From contig NZ_QGDB01000001.1 in the NCBI RefSeq assembly GCF_003149535.1, positions 434,001 to 498,000 of the forward strand: a stretch of DNA of 64,000 nt. The letters run 5' to 3'. Origin of the DNA: Falsochrobactrum shanghaiense (GTDB taxonomy: Bacteria; Pseudomonadota; Alphaproteobacteria; Rhizobiales; Rhizobiaceae). The position numbers and the translations under genes were made by a program. Positions 19,146-28,313 of this stretch are shown here, piece by piece (the first letter of the stretch is position 1; each line of letters opens with the position of its first letter). The notes under the pieces were generated by a model, which worked only from the letters and a program-made list of their open reading frames with translations, made no database searches and had not been told where the DNA came from.

Positions 19146-19649
19146 ATGCTTGGAAAATCGATCGTCGCGGCTTCGGTGTTCATTATTTCGATGGCGGGCT
19201 CGGCACTCGCCCAGACACCGACCCAGATAAAACAGTTCGACGCATGGGGCGCCTACAGCTACCAGTCGGGCAATGGCAAGGTCTGTTACGTGCTTTCCGT
19301 TCCGACAGAAAAAGGCCCCGCCAATGTCGATCATGGCGATAATTTCTTTCTCGTGAGCCAGAAGCCGGGCCAGAATATCAGCTTCGAGCCGCAATTCATG
19401 GCTGGTTACGATCTCAATACGAGCAGCAAGGTCACCGTCACCGTCGGCAATCGCAGCTTCACCATGTTCGTGAACGGCAAGTCCGGCTGGATGGAAAATG
19501 CAGCGGAAGAGCCGCAGCTTGTCGCCGCGATGAAGGGCGGAGCGGACATGAAGGTCCAGGCACAATCCAAGCGCGGCACCAAGACCAACTATACCTATTC
19601 GCTCAAGGGTATTTCGGCAGCGCTGGCCGCGATCCAGAAATGCAATTGA
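19146..19649 (+). CDS. IalB family (invasion-associated locus B) periplasmic protein
   Basis: The 167-residue product has a signal peptide (cleavage after ALA, about residue 22) and the IalB-type fold: FDAWGAYSYQSGNGKVCYVLS, then RSFTMFVNGKSGWM and a terminal Cys near the end (IQKCN). The family is named after Bartonella IalB and is common in Rhizobiales; the molecular function is unresolved. The gene is monocistronic, with an intrinsic terminator at 19678-19701. Confidence 0.86.
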   Translation: MLGKSIVAASVFIISMAGSALAQTPTQIKQFDAWGAYSYQSGNGKVCYVLSVPTEKGPANVDHGDNFFLVSQKPGQNISFEPQFMAGYDLNTSSKVTVTVGNRSFTMFVNGKSGWMENAAEEPQLVAAMKGGADMKVQAQSKRGTKTNYTYSLKGISAALAAIQKCN

Positions 19650-19677
19650 TGTGAACCACGCCGTGGCAGGGTTCCAG

Positions 19678-19701
19678 AGCCGGGCGCAAGCCCGGCTTTT
19701 G
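19678..19701 (+). terminator. Intrinsic terminator after IalB-like gene
   Basis: AGCCGGGC (19678-19685) and GCCCGGCT (19690-19697) enclose a GCAA tetraloop and are followed by TTTTGCTTTT. It lies 28 bases past the stop of the IalB-like gene. Confidence 0.88.
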
Positions 19702-19887
19702 CTTTTCGGCACGGCTCTTTTACGCAGCGGGATGACGAGCGCGCTATTCTATGCTATGAGCGCGCGCAACAAGGCTCTTATTATTCAGATGAACGAGCCT
19801 ATATATCCATGCAATCGATAAAATCGGCAATCGGTAAAGATAATCGGCGCGCCTGATTGCGCTCGCCCCGTTGATAGTTGAAACTTT

Positions 19888-21126
19888 ATGTCCATTTCGT
19901 TCGACCTCACCATCGATGACACACGCAACCAGCTTGCCCGCCACGTGCGCGCCAATCTGGAACAAAAACCGTCGCTTATCGGCATGTCGCGCGAGGAAAT
20001 GGCGCAGGCGCTGATCGATGCCGGGGTGACGCAAAAGCAGGTCAAGATGCGCGTCGCCCAGCTCTGGCACTGGCTTTATGTGCGCGGCGTTTCCGATTTC
20101 GCCGATATGCGCAATATTTCCAAGGATCTGCGCCATGTTCTGGCGCAGCATTTTACCATTGCGCGCCCTGAAGTGGTCGAAGAGCAGATTTCGCAGGATG
20201 GCACCCGCAAATGGCTGTTTCGCTTTCCGCCGCGCGGCGCGGGCCGTCCGGTCGAAATCGAAAGCGTCTATATTCCCGAGGAAGGCCGCGGCACCTTGTG
20301 CATTTCCTCCCAGGTCGGCTGCACACTCACCTGCTCCTTCTGCCATACCGGCACGCAGAAGCTGGTGCGCAATCTGACGGCGGAAGAAATTCTGGCGCAG
20401 CTTCTGACCGCACGCGACCGGCTCGGTGATTTTCCCGATACCAACACGCCCGATGGCGCGATCGTGCCTGCGGAGGGCCGCAAGGTCACCAATATCGTGA
20501 TGATGGGCATGGGCGAGCCACTCTATAATTTCGAGGAAGTGAAAAAGGCGCTGCTGATCGCTTCCGATGGCGACGGGCTTTCGCTCTCCAAGCGCCGCAT
20601 CACGCTCTCGACATCGGGCGTCGTGCCGGAAATCTATCGCACCGGCGAGGAAATCGGCGTGATGCTGGCGATTTCGCTGCATGCGGTGCGCGACGACCTG
20701 CGTGATCTTCTCGTGCCGATCAACAAGAAATATCCGCTGGAACAACTCATCAAGGCATGCCGCGAATATCCGGGCCTCTCAAACGCCAAGCGCATCACCT
20801 TTGAATATGTGATGCTCAAGGACATCAACGACAGCATGGAAGACGCCAAACAGCTGGTGAAACTGCTGCGCGGCATTCCGGCCAAGATCAATCTCATACC
20901 TTTCAATCCGTGGCCCGGCACCAATTATCAATGTTCGGACTGGGAGCAGATCGAGCGTTTTGCCGATTATGTGAACGCGGCAGGCTATGCATCGCCGATC
21001 CGCACGCCGCGCGGGCGCGATATTCTCGCCGCCTGCGGGCAGTTGAAATCGGAATCGGAGCGGATGCGCAAGAGCGAACGTCTTGCGCTCGAAGCCATGA
21101 TGATTGCAGGTCACGGGGAAGACTAA
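19888..21126 (+). CDS. rlmN: Dual-specificity 23S rRNA/tRNA A2503/A37 methyltransferase RlmN
   Basis: Radical-SAM enzyme that makes 2-methyladenosine in 23S rRNA (A2503) and some tRNAs. The 412-residue product has the cluster motif CTLTCSFC (Cys145, Cys149, Cys152), SAM-binding [11 protein letters not shown], and the methyl-carrying cysteine in DILAACGQL (about Cys383). The length is normal for alphaproteobacteria. The large frame on the opposite strand here is an antisense shadow. Confidence 0.96.
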   Translation: MSISFDLTIDDTRNQLARHVRANLEQKPSLIGMSREEMAQALIDAGVTQKQVKMRVAQLWHWLYVRGVSDFADMRNISKDLRHVLAQHFTIARPEVVEEQISQDGTRKWLFRFPPRGAGRPVEIESVYIPEEGRGTLCISSQVGCTLTCSFCHTGTQKLVRNLTAEEILAQLLTARDRLGDFPDTNTPDGAIVPAEGRKVTNIVMMGMGEPLYNFEEVKKALLIASDGDGLSLSKRRITLSTSGVVPEIYRTGEEIGVMLAISLHAVRDDLRDLLVPINKKYPLEQLIKACREYPGLSNAKRITFEYVMLKDINDSMEDAKQLVKLLRGIPAKINLIPFNPWPGTNYQCSDWEQIERFADYVNAAGYASPIRTPRGRDILAACGQLKSESERMRKSERLALEAMMIAGHGED

Positions 21127-21136
21127 GCGAGGGCGC

Positions 21137-21664
21137 TTGACCGACACATTCGATTATATCATGCGCCTTGCCGCTATCCTCGTGGGCTATTGCTGCGCCA
21201 TGCTGGCCGCCGGATTTTTTCTGGCGGCTATTTTTTATAGCCAGATCGATATGATGGGCTATGCGCAATCCGAATCTATAGGGGCCGATCCGTTCTTTGA
21301 GAGCTTTTTCGTCAATATAGGCGATGCCTGGATGATGGGCGGCTTTTATGCCGCAGTGCTCGTCGGCGGACCGGTTCTCGCGGTGATGGCGGGCAGCTAC
21401 AGCTTCTTTCCGGCCCTCGTCCTGATCGTGCTTGGCGAAATCAGGGGGTGGCGTTCGTCATTGCCCTATTGCATCGGCGGACTTGTGATCGGCCTGCTGG
21501 CGTTGGGAACGGGCATGTTCCTTGTCGTCAACGGCCAGCCGTTCAGCGGAGGAACCGCGCTGATGACCGGCGCTTTTGCGGGTGCCGGAGTTGTTGGCGG
21601 CTTTGTCTACTGGCTCGTTGCCGGACGCAATGCCGGGCGATTTCTGGAGCGCCCGGTGAAATAA
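21137..21664 (+). CDS. Integral membrane protein of unknown function
   Basis: The product (175 residues from the TTG at 21137) has four to five hydrophobic segments (about 12-34, 62-85, 90-110, 118-140 and 148-165) and no motif that I recognise. The start is uncertain: TTG at 21137 has a GAGGG at short spacing; an ATG at 21161 gives MRLAAILVGYCCAM. A reading from 21104 would overlap rlmN. It probably shares a transcript with rlmN and ends two bases from the converging LysE gene. Confidence 0.7.
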   Translation: MTDTFDYIMRLAAILVGYCCAMLAAGFFLAAIFYSQIDMMGYAQSESIGADPFFESFFVNIGDAWMMGGFYAAVLVGGPVLAVMAGSYSFFPALVLIVLGEIRGWRSSLPYCIGGLVIGLLALGTGMFLVVNGQPFSGGTALMTGAFAGAGVVGGFVYWLVAGRNAGRFLERPVK

Positions 21665-21666
21665 AA

Positions 21667-22326
21667 TCATTTCGCCTGCGCGGTGATGATCTTCAGCGCG
21701 AAGGCCGAGAAAATCCCCGCAAACAGCCAGTCGACGATCCGCGTCACGGTCGGGTTTTTCTTCAGCAGTCCTGCAAACCTGTCAGCGGCCAGAATCATCG
21801 GAATGGTGAAAGGCAGCGATAGCGGAATGAAGGACAGGCCGAGGAACAATAATTTTCCCACCGCATGCGGATCATGGGCGGAGACGAATTGCGGCAGGAA
21901 GGTCATGTTGAACAGGATGATCTTCGGGTTCAGCAGATTGATGCCGAGCCCCGTCAGCCAGTTCTGGAACAATGTGTGCTTCTTGCCACCATTCTTTTCC
22001 GGCGAGAAGGCCGATCCCTTGCGGATCGCCTGCACGGCAAGCCAGACGAGATAGACCGCGCCAACTGTCTTGAGCACAGTGAAAGCGGCCGGAGAGGCAA
22101 TAATCAGCGCGGAAAGCCCCAGAGCAACCATGCTCGTATGGATGACGATGCCCGTCAGCGCGCCGCCAAGGCAGGCAAAGCCTGCTGCCTTGCCTTCGGA
22201 AAGTGCCCGGCCCACGAACAAAGTCATGTCCGGTCCCGGCGTGATGGTGAGAATGGCGGTGGCGATGACGAACTGGACGAAAATCGTCCATTCGGGGATG
22301 AAGGTCAGGTTTGCCAGAAAAGACAT
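21667..22326 (-). CDS. LysE/RhtB family amino-acid exporter
   Basis: The 219-residue membrane protein has six predicted helices and the LysE family signature TPGPDMTLFVGRALSEGKAAGFACLGGALTGI in the first third, and LLNPKIILFNMTFLPQFV in the middle. These proteins export amino acids or their derivatives; the substrate cannot be told from sequence. Convergent with the preceding membrane protein. Confidence 0.92.
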   Translation of the reverse strand: MSFLANLTFIPEWTIFVQFVIATAILTITPGPDMTLFVGRALSEGKAAGFACLGGALTGIVIHTSMVALGLSALIIASPAAFTVLKTVGAVYLVWLAVQAIRKGSAFSPEKNGGKKHTLFQNWLTGLGINLLNPKIILFNMTFLPQFVSAHDPHAVGKLLFLGLSFIPLSLPFTIPMILAADRFAGLLKKNPTVTRIVDWLFAGIFSAFALKIITAQAK

Positions 22327-22458
22327 TGAGAGACTCCAGAAATTCGCGGCAAGCTAACGCGAATTGCATAGGCACACCATCAAATTTTTATCGACAAAGT
22401 TCATGCTCGCATGGCAGGGCGGCACCATGCGGCTTGCGCCATCCTCGCCAACTGATAA

Positions 22459-22500
22459 AAGAACGGCAGCATCCTGTTCTTCGGCCCCTTGGCGGGGCTT
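22459..22500 (+). promoter_or_regulatory. Possible stem-loop leader ahead of argG
   Basis: Two short hairpins lie in tandem upstream of argG: AAGAAC/GTTCTT (22459-22464 with 22476-22481), then GCCCC/GGGGC (22484-22488 with 22494-22498) followed by TTTAT. The second looks like a weak terminator. The arrangement could be an attenuator, but the stems are short and chance cannot be excluded. Confidence 0.25.
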
Positions 22501-22524
22501 TATCGCATCAGACGGAAAATGATC

Positions 22525-23745
22525 ATGAGCAAGCTGAAAGACGTCAAAAAAGTCGTGCTCGCCTATTCGGGCGGCCTCGATACTTCGATTATCCTGAAAT
22601 GGCTCCAGACGGAACTGGGCGCGGAAGTCGTAACCTTCACCGCCGATCTGGGTCAGGGCGAGGAACTTGAACCGGCACGCAAGAAGGCGGAAATGCTGGG
22701 TATCAAGGAAATCTTCGTCGAGGACGTGCGCGAGGAATTCGTGCGCGATTTCGTCTTCCCGATGTTCCGCGCCAATGCCGTCTATGAAGGCGTCTATCTG
22801 CTCGGCACTTCTATCGCCCGTCCGCTGATCTCCAAGCATCTCATCGAAATCGCTGAAAAGACCGGCGCAGACGCCATCGCGCATGGCGCGACCGGCAAGG
22901 GCAACGATCAGGTGCGCTTCGAGCTTTCCGCCTATGCGCTCAACCCGGACATCAAGATCATCGCGCCGTGGCGCGACTGGTCGTTCAAGAGCCGTACGCA
23001 TCTGCTCGAATTTGCCGAACAGCACCAGATTCCCGTCGCCAAGGACAAGAAGGGCGAAGCCCCCTTCTCCGTCGACGCCAATCTGCTGCATTCCTCATCC
23101 GAGGGCAAGGTTCTGGAAGATCCGGCAATCGAAGCGCCCGAATATGTGCATATGCGCACGATCTCGCCCGAAGCAGCCCCCGACAAGGCCACGATCATCA
23201 AGATCGGCTTTGAAAAGGGCGACGCCGTGTCGATCAATGGCGAGCGCCTTTCGCCAGCGACGCTGCTTGCCAAGCTCAACGACTATGGCCGCGACAATGG
23301 CATTGGCCGTCTCGATCTGGTTGAAAACCGCTTCGTCGGCATGAAATCGCGCGGCGTATACGAGACGCCGGGCGGCACGATCCTGCTGGCCGCACATCGC
23401 GCCATCGAATCGATCACGCTCGATCGCGGTGCAGCGCACCTGAAAGACGAGCTGATGCCGCGCTATGCGGAGCTGATCTATTACGGCTTCTGGTTCTCGC
23501 CGGAACGCGAAATGCTGCAAGCCGCCATTGATCACAGCCAGCGCCATGTCGAGGGCGAAGTCACGCTCAAGCTCTATAAGGGCAATGTGATGGTGATCGG
23601 TCGCGAATCGGAAAAGTCGCTTTATTCCGACAAGCTCGTCACCTTTGAGGACGATCAGGGCGCTTACGACCAGAAGGACGCGGCAGGCTTCATCAAGCTC
23701 AATGCGCTGCGCCTGCGCACGCTGGCCGCGCGCAACCGGAAATAA
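22525..23745 (+). CDS. argG: Argininosuccinate synthase
   Basis: Condenses citrulline and aspartate using ATP in arginine synthesis. The 406-residue product starts [20 protein letters not shown] (the ATP-pyrophosphatase P-loop SGGLDTS), with [32 protein letters not shown] and ESDRG-equivalent regions in place. The ATG at 22525 gives the normal N-terminus; an upstream in-frame start at 22489 would add 12 non-conserved residues. A strong terminator follows. Confidence 0.97.
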   Translation: MSKLKDVKKVVLAYSGGLDTSIILKWLQTELGAEVVTFTADLGQGEELEPARKKAEMLGIKEIFVEDVREEFVRDFVFPMFRANAVYEGVYLLGTSIARPLISKHLIEIAEKTGADAIAHGATGKGNDQVRFELSAYALNPDIKIIAPWRDWSFKSRTHLLEFAEQHQIPVAKDKKGEAPFSVDANLLHSSSEGKVLEDPAIEAPEYVHMRTISPEAAPDKATIIKIGFEKGDAVSINGERLSPATLLAKLNDYGRDNGIGRLDLVENRFVGMKSRGVYETPGGTILLAAHRAIESITLDRGAAHLKDELMPRYAELIYYGFWFSPEREMLQAAIDHSQRHVEGEVTLKLYKGNVMVIGRESEKSLYSDKLVTFEDDQGAYDQKDAAGFIKLNALRLRTLAARNRK

Positions 23746-23774
23746 ATTTCCGCCTCTCCAGAATCATTTCAAGA

Positions 23775-23807
23775 AACGGCCCCCGCAACCGGGGGCCGTT
23801 CCTTTTT
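23775..23807 (+). terminator. Intrinsic terminator of argG
   Basis: AACGGCCCCCG (23775-23785) pairs perfectly with CGGGGGCCGTT (23790-23800) around a CAAC loop, followed by CCTTTTTATTT. Confidence 0.92.
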
Positions 23808-23832
23808 ATTTGCAATGTCGGCTCACCGGGCC

Positions 23833-24465
23833 TCAAATGGCGGACAGCGCGACGGCAAGACCGTCAAGTGGCGCACGAAAGACAATGTTTTCAGCGTCCT
23901 GCCCCTTGAGCAGCGAGTAGGAAATCTCGGGCGTTGCGGCTTTTTTGATATAAGCACGCATGCGAGGGCCGACCGGCAGGTAGGAAATACAGACATTGCG
24001 ATCACAGGCTGCAATCCGCGTTTTGATCGGCGCCGAGCCGTCACGAAAATCAAGCTGAATATGGTTGTCCGCTCCAACAGAGGCCGGGACGCGCATGATC
24101 ATGAAGGGCTGGCCGGTATCCGTTGCCGCCAATGACCAACTCAGCACCGTCATCCCGCTCTCGCCAAGGATGGCCTGCGTTATGTTGCAAATCTTTTTCT
24201 TCTCTTGCAGATTTTCATCGCAGATTTGCGTCCAGTTCCGAAATGGCCGGACAATGCGGCGATATTGTCCCATCGGCACGCCATCGGGAACGGTGACATC
24301 TGCCGCCTTGATCGCAAAGCCCGGCGTCATTGTGAAAGCCGGGAACGGAGGCCGCAGCCTGGCCTGCTTGTCCTTCTGTCCGGCGAAAACAACGCCGGAC
24401 AGAGAGACCAGAACCAGACCGGACAGGACCGAACGTCCCCATCCGGTTCGATATGGTGCCATCAT
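23833..24465 (-). CDS. IalB family (invasion-associated locus B) protein
   Basis: The 210-residue secreted protein has a signal sequence (SVLSGLVLVSLSGVVFAG) and the IalB core FRNWTQICDENLQEKKKICNI, FMIMRVPASVGADNHIQLDFRDG, then IAACDRNVCISYLPVG. Four cysteines in two pairs probably form periplasmic disulfides. It starts 13 bases past the btaE stop on the same strand, so the two are likely cotranscribed. It is a separate, more canonical IalB than the one at 19146. Either of two adjacent ATG codons could start it. Confidence 0.87.
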   Translation of the reverse strand: MMAPYRTGWGRSVLSGLVLVSLSGVVFAGQKDKQARLRPPFPAFTMTPGFAIKAADVTVPDGVPMGQYRRIVRPFRNWTQICDENLQEKKKICNITQAILGESGMTVLSWSLAATDTGQPFMIMRVPASVGADNHIQLDFRDGSAPIKTRIAACDRNVCISYLPVGPRMRAYIKKAATPEISYSLLKGQDAENIVFRAPLDGLAVALSAI

Positions 24466-24478
24466 GTCGATTGCCCGG

Positions 24479-26128
24479 TCAGTTGAAAGTATAGCTTAAA
24501 CCGAACCCGCCGCCGACGCTTCGACCTGCCGCGGTGAGCGAGACATTGGATCGAAACCGGGAGTCCTCGCTGGTATAACCAAGACCCGCGGCAAAAGCGC
24601 CTTCTTTGCGCCAGACACCGCCACCAATCGCCATGCTGAACTTGCCGGGCCGCTCATCATAGCGCAGCGACGCTGCGGCAAGTCCGATAGCCGCCGCCTG
24701 ACGGGCTTCTCTGCGGGCCTCGCCAATATGTCCGCTCAGCAAGCCGAATTTTTCATCGGTATAGGCGCGCGCCTGCCGGACCTGCCGATCCGTATAGCTG
24801 TTGGCGCTCGTAATGGCGTATGAAGTCCGCTCATCCGTATAGTTCTTTGCAGATTGCTGCACTGCGACAACGCTTTCGCGCAACTGTCCGAGATTGACCG
24901 CGTCGCTCGTCCTGACACCGCTTGCCACATTCGCCAATACGACCGGAGCGTTGGGATCACCGCCCTGAAGGGTGACGCTGTTTCTCTTCATGCCTTCGGA
25001 ATCGAGATCGTATCTGATGGTATTTCTGCCAATCTCGGCAATACCGTCTTTCACAGTACCGATCTCCTGATTGGTCGCGTAAAGCTGTGATCCATTCACG
25101 GCATCGGTCGAATTTCTGGAAAGCTCGCCCTGCGCCACATGGCTGATCTTCTGTGCGGACCCGGTTCCACGGCTGGCATCATAGGCGCCGGTTTCCTTGT
25201 TCCACTGTAAAGCGCCTTGCTCAAGATTGCGGATACTGGCCGAAGCCGTATCGATCGATGCATCCAGATGATCGACGCGTCCACCAAGATGCTCCACCGC
25301 CTGATTGGTGGCATGGAGTTGCGAGCCATTGACGGCGTCCGTCGAAGTTGCATCGATGCGACCGGCTGCGACATTGGTCAGCGTGCGCTCCGCCCCCTTG
25401 TCACCCACGGAAACCGTTCCTGTCGGCTTGCTCCCGGCGAATGCGTAATCCTGACCAAGAAGCGTCACGCCGGAGGTGGCGACAATCTTCGCGGTATGGG
25501 AATCTGCTCCCAATGCAACATCGTTGGTGTTTGAGGCCACACTGCCCTTACCCAGCGCCAGCCCGTTGCTGCCCGCAGCCTTTGCTCCGCTACCCATGGC
25601 TATCGCGTCATCCCCACTGGCAAGGGCCGCTTTCTTGCCAGCGCCCATGGCTATCGCCCGTTTGCCTGATTGGCCGTCCAGTGTTGCAATCGAACCGATA
25701 CGTATTCCCTGCGTGTCAGATCCCTCTCCCAGACCCAGCCTTCCGCTCGTGACGAACAATTCGCCGCCAAGCGTCAGGGAACGCGAACCGCTACCGTAAA
25801 CTTCACTGTAAAAAAGCGCCCGGTTATTCTGTATTTCCTTGTGCGCACTCGAACATGTGATTGTTGCAGCACCACCCAGATCAGCCGTATTAGGGAGTTT
25901 GTTTTCTCCGGCTATATTCTTCGCAGTATTATTTTCCGCCGGGTTCAAGTTGTTATCATAATTCCCTATGACGGACATGCCCGTCTTATCGTATATCCAG
26001 GTACAACCCGGATCCGTTCCGTCATTTATAAATATACCGGGTCCGGCATGGCTTTGATTAACAAAAATATTACTTAATATTGCAGCAACAGCTATCTTGG
26101 AATATAAATTATAATTTATTTTAGACAC
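24479..26128 (-). CDS. btaE: Trimeric autotransporter adhesin BtaE
   Basis: Type Vc autotransporter that binds host cells at the bacterial pole. The 549-residue product has a signal peptide (to about residue 28), an N-terminal domain with two cysteines (42, 92), YadA-like head repeats AIAMGAGKKA, AIAMGSGAKA, LALGKGSVA and VALGADS (158-210), HANS connectors DAVNGSQL at 264 and 342 and DAVNLGQL at 409, coiled-coil stalk (about 415-475), and a YadA membrane anchor at 485-549 ending in Phe-Asn. Start is a GTG at 26128 with GGAAA upstream. I recall about 740 residues in B. suis 1330, so this allele is shorter. The gene name rests on context and architecture. Confidence 0.88.
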   Translation of the reverse strand: MSKINYNLYSKIAVAAILSNIFVNQSHAGPGIFINDGTDPGCTWIYDKTGMSVIGNYDNNLNPAENNTAKNIAGENKLPNTADLGGAATITCSSAHKEIQNNRALFYSEVYGSGSRSLTLGGELFVTSGRLGLGEGSDTQGIRIGSIATLDGQSGKRAIAMGAGKKAALASGDDAIAMGSGAKAAGSNGLALGKGSVASNTNDVALGADSHTAKIVATSGVTLLGQDYAFAGSKPTGTVSVGDKGAERTLTNVAAGRIDATSTDAVNGSQLHATNQAVEHLGGRVDHLDASIDTASASIRNLEQGALQWNKETGAYDASRGTGSAQKISHVAQGELSRNSTDAVNGSQLYATNQEIGTVKDGIAEIGRNTIRYDLDSEGMKRNSVTLQGGDPNAPVVLANVASGVRTSDAVNLGQLRESVVAVQQSAKNYTDERTSYAITSANSYTDRQVRQARAYTDEKFGLLSGHIGEARREARQAAAIGLAAASLRYDERPGKFSMAIGGGVWRKEGAFAAGLGYTSEDSRFRSNVSLTAAGRSVGGGFGLSYTFN

Positions 26129-26352
26129 AGCTAAATTTCCTATAAATATTCAACAATTACTTTATTATATTGGAAATAAAATTTGTAAAATTACCAATAG
26201 TTGCCAAGCAGATCATTGCCATGGACTAAAGAAATCTGAATTTTATTTGTATTTTGTAATTTTCCCGGACTTCCGGCAGGGACATCAGCAGCACACGCAT
26301 GAGTGCGGCCGCCAGCACCGATATTCTGGCCGCATTCGCCGTTTGATGGCGC
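26129..26352. promoter_or_regulatory. AT-rich promoter region of btaE
   Basis: The bases before btaE, roughly 26130-26260, are markedly AT-rich compared with the surrounding GC-rich sequence and hold several A/T tracts (for example near 26145-26190). From memory, the btaE promoter is controlled by HutC, a MarR-type regulator and IHF; I cannot identify their sites by eye. The remaining part up to 26352 is ordinary-composition sequence at the 3' side of the hemolysin-III gene. Confidence 0.5.
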
Positions 26353-26997
26353 TTACAAGGAGAGCACCGCGCAATAATGCAGCGCTGCGCCGACCACCAC
26401 GAATCCATGCCAGATGGCGTTCTGGAATCGCAGTCGCTCCCAGACATGGAAAATCACGCCGAGCGAATAGACCACCCCACCGGCGGCGATCAGCCAGAAC
26501 ACGGTGGGCGGAAGCGATTGCACCATCGTGTCATAGACCATGAGGCCGCTCCAGCCGAGTGCCAGATAAAGCAGGATCGACAGCCGATCGAAGCGACCGG
26601 GCAGAAAAAGCTTCAGCATGATGCCGATACCGGCCACACTCCATACAAACAGCAGCAAGGGCCAGGCAGCCGCGCCCATATGAATGGCGAAAGGCGTGTA
26701 GGTTCCGGCAATCAGCAGATAGATCGCCGAATGGTCAAAGCGGCGCAGAAACCATTTCATCGGCGAAACCGGCCAGATATTATAGAGCGCGGACAGCCCC
26801 AGCGCGGTCAAAAGACTTGCAAGATAGACAGCTGCGGAAATGGAGGCTGCGGCGGGCAGATGCGGCAGCGAATAGATGAACATGGCAAGTGCGCCCGCCA
26901 CCGCCAGCGCCACGCCCAGCACATGGACGATGCCATCGGCCCAAAGCTCCGCCCGGTCATATTTCCATTTGACCTTATATGGCAATCCAGCATCCAT
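26353..26997 (-). CDS. Hemolysin III / PAQR family membrane protein
   Basis: The 214-residue product has seven predicted helices and the PAQR/HlyIII signature: WADGIVHVLGVALAVAG at the start, SALYNIWP and FDHSAIYLLIAGTYTPF in the middle, and GGVVYSLGVIFHVWERLRFQNAIWHGFVVVGAALHY at the end, including the conserved His residues that bind zinc. GGAAGG precedes the ATG at 26997. The name comes from an old hemolysin report; most members are probably not toxins but membrane hydrolase-like proteins. Confidence 0.9.
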   Translation of the reverse strand: MDAGLPYKVKWKYDRAELWADGIVHVLGVALAVAGALAMFIYSLPHLPAAASISAAVYLASLLTALGLSALYNIWPVSPMKWFLRRFDHSAIYLLIAGTYTPFAIHMGAAAWPLLLFVWSVAGIGIMLKLFLPGRFDRLSILLYLALGWSGLMVYDTMVQSLPPTVFWLIAAGGVVYSLGVIFHVWERLRFQNAIWHGFVVVGAALHYCAVLSL

Positions 26998-27075
26998 CGC
27001 ACCCGCCTTCCGCAGAAGATAACGCGATCTTGCCAGCACTTTGCAGCATTAAGATGACTGCTTTTCAAGGATGGG

Positions 27076-27900
27076 TTATTGCATATCGGATGTCAGCGAG
27101 AGAGTAGTGGGAGCGGTCGCGGGAACCGGCACCGCAGAACCTTGGGGCAAAGATGCCGCCTGCGCATCGATGACGGGGTTTTCTTGCTTGCGGAAACTGC
27201 CGTCCAGCCCGGTTTCGCGTAGCATGCCCTTGCGCTTGGCATCATAATAATAACCGCGCGCATAAAAGCGGACGGCCTGGCTTTCATCGCCTTCCGCTAC
27301 CTTATAGGCACCGGCGAGATAGCGGACGGCATATTTCAGATTGGTTTCCGCATCGAGCAGGCCCTGCGCCGTTCCCTGATAACCCATGCCGCGCGCCGTA
27401 GGGTGGCTGATCTGCATCAGGCCCCAGTAAGGCCCGTTGCGCGCCCCCGGATTGAAACGGCTTTCGCGATGCACCACGCGGCGCACCAGCCTTTCAGGCA
27501 CGTCATAAGCGCCTGAATATTTGCTGATGAGATCATCAAGACCATCGGGCGCATGGTCAGGTGTTTCAAATGCAATATTGGCCGCAAGAGAAGCCGGAGA
27601 CGCTTCCGCCTGCGCGCCTGCAAAAGCGAGCATCGGCTCGGGCTCACCACGCATGCCCGGAATGGGAACGACGGAAGGCAGAACCGGATTGGCGAGGGCG
27701 ACCATGTCTTGCGCTTCCGAAGTCTCCGCGGCCCCGTCAGCGCTCCGGGCAGTATCAGCGTTCTGGGCGCTATCGGCTTGCGTGAGCGATGCCGCTTTCA
27801 TGCCATTGCTGTCGCCGGTGGTGTTGCAAGCGCTCAGCGCCAGCACGCAGCCTAATAATAGAAGGCCTTTAGCAAGGGAAGCAGGGGCGAAAGACGTCAA
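27076..27900 (-). CDS. Lytic transglycosylase lipoprotein (SLT/GH23)
   Basis: Cleaves peptidoglycan strands to anhydro-muropeptides. The 274-residue product has a lipoprotein signal (LLGCVLALSAC, lipidated Cys25), a long linker, and a GH23 domain from about 121 with catalytic Glu146 in HRESRFNPGARNGPYWGLMQI, then ARGMGYQG and the NLKYAVRYLAGAY motif. A low-complexity Pro/Ala tail follows. The protein should be anchored in the outer membrane. Confidence 0.9.
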   Translation of the reverse strand: MTSFAPASLAKGLLLLGCVLALSACNTTGDSNGMKAASLTQADSAQNADTARSADGAAETSEAQDMVALANPVLPSVVPIPGMRGEPEPMLAFAGAQAEASPASLAANIAFETPDHAPDGLDDLISKYSGAYDVPERLVRRVVHRESRFNPGARNGPYWGLMQISHPTARGMGYQGTAQGLLDAETNLKYAVRYLAGAYKVAEGDESQAVRFYARGYYYDAKRKGMLRETGLDGSFRKQENPVIDAQAASLPQGSAVPVPATAPTTLSLTSDMQ

Positions 27901-27920
27901 AGCATAAAGTCCCGATCTCG

Positions 27921-27971
27921 GAGCGTTTCCCGTTTAAACAGATGGTCGGAACCGCTCTATCTATTTGTTTT
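27921..27971. repeat. Short palindromic repeat (Bru-RS-like)
   Basis: GAGCGTTTCC (27921-27930) pairs with GGAACCGCTC (27948-27957) around CGTTTAAACAGATGGTC. The 21 bases at 27951-27971 are identical to 34533-34553 in the larger repeat near 34.5 kb. The element runs into the last codons of the small gene at 27961, so the repeat supplies the end of that frame. It may also terminate transcription toward the lytic transglycosylase gene. Confidence 0.65.
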
Positions 27972-28152
27972 CAAAATCTTCTTCGATGCGCTTTTCAAGC
28001 TCGACCAAATCCTGCGGCAGCGGCATGCCGCTGGCTTTGAGAAGATTGAGCTTTTCGCGAATCGTTTCGCGGATTTCATGGATGTCCTGCGGCTGGTTCA
28101 CCATCTGCTCAAACAGCAATCCGATTTCCGCCTTGATCTCCTCGAATGCCAT
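27961..28152 (-). CDS. Small conserved hypothetical protein
   Basis: A 63-residue acidic, helical protein (MAFEEIKAEIGLLFEQMVN ... LVELEKRIEEDFENK). GAGAGGATC stands before the ATG at 28152; a longer start at 28173 is possible. No function recognised. Its last residues and stop codon are formed by the palindromic repeat, suggesting that the repeat inserted at or replaced the original 3' end. Codon use is normal for the window. Confidence 0.6.
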   Translation of the reverse strand: MAFEEIKAEIGLLFEQMVNQPQDIHEIRETIREKLNLLKASGMPLPQDLVELEKRIEEDFENK

Positions 28153-28313
28153 ACGATCCTCTCGATCCAGCAAGGCCCGTGCGGCCCGATCCAGACAAGT
28201 TCAACATGATTGTTAACCTTCATCTATCACGCAAAAGGCGGAAAACGGAAGCCCTCAAGAGCCCAAAGGCATCAAAATGAATGTTTCAGCCCGTAACGAA
28301 AATGTTGCGGCCA

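Noticed and set aside
19744..20745. 333-codon open frame opposite rlmN
   Set aside because: rlmN on the plus strand has all radical-SAM motifs; the antisense frame has none.
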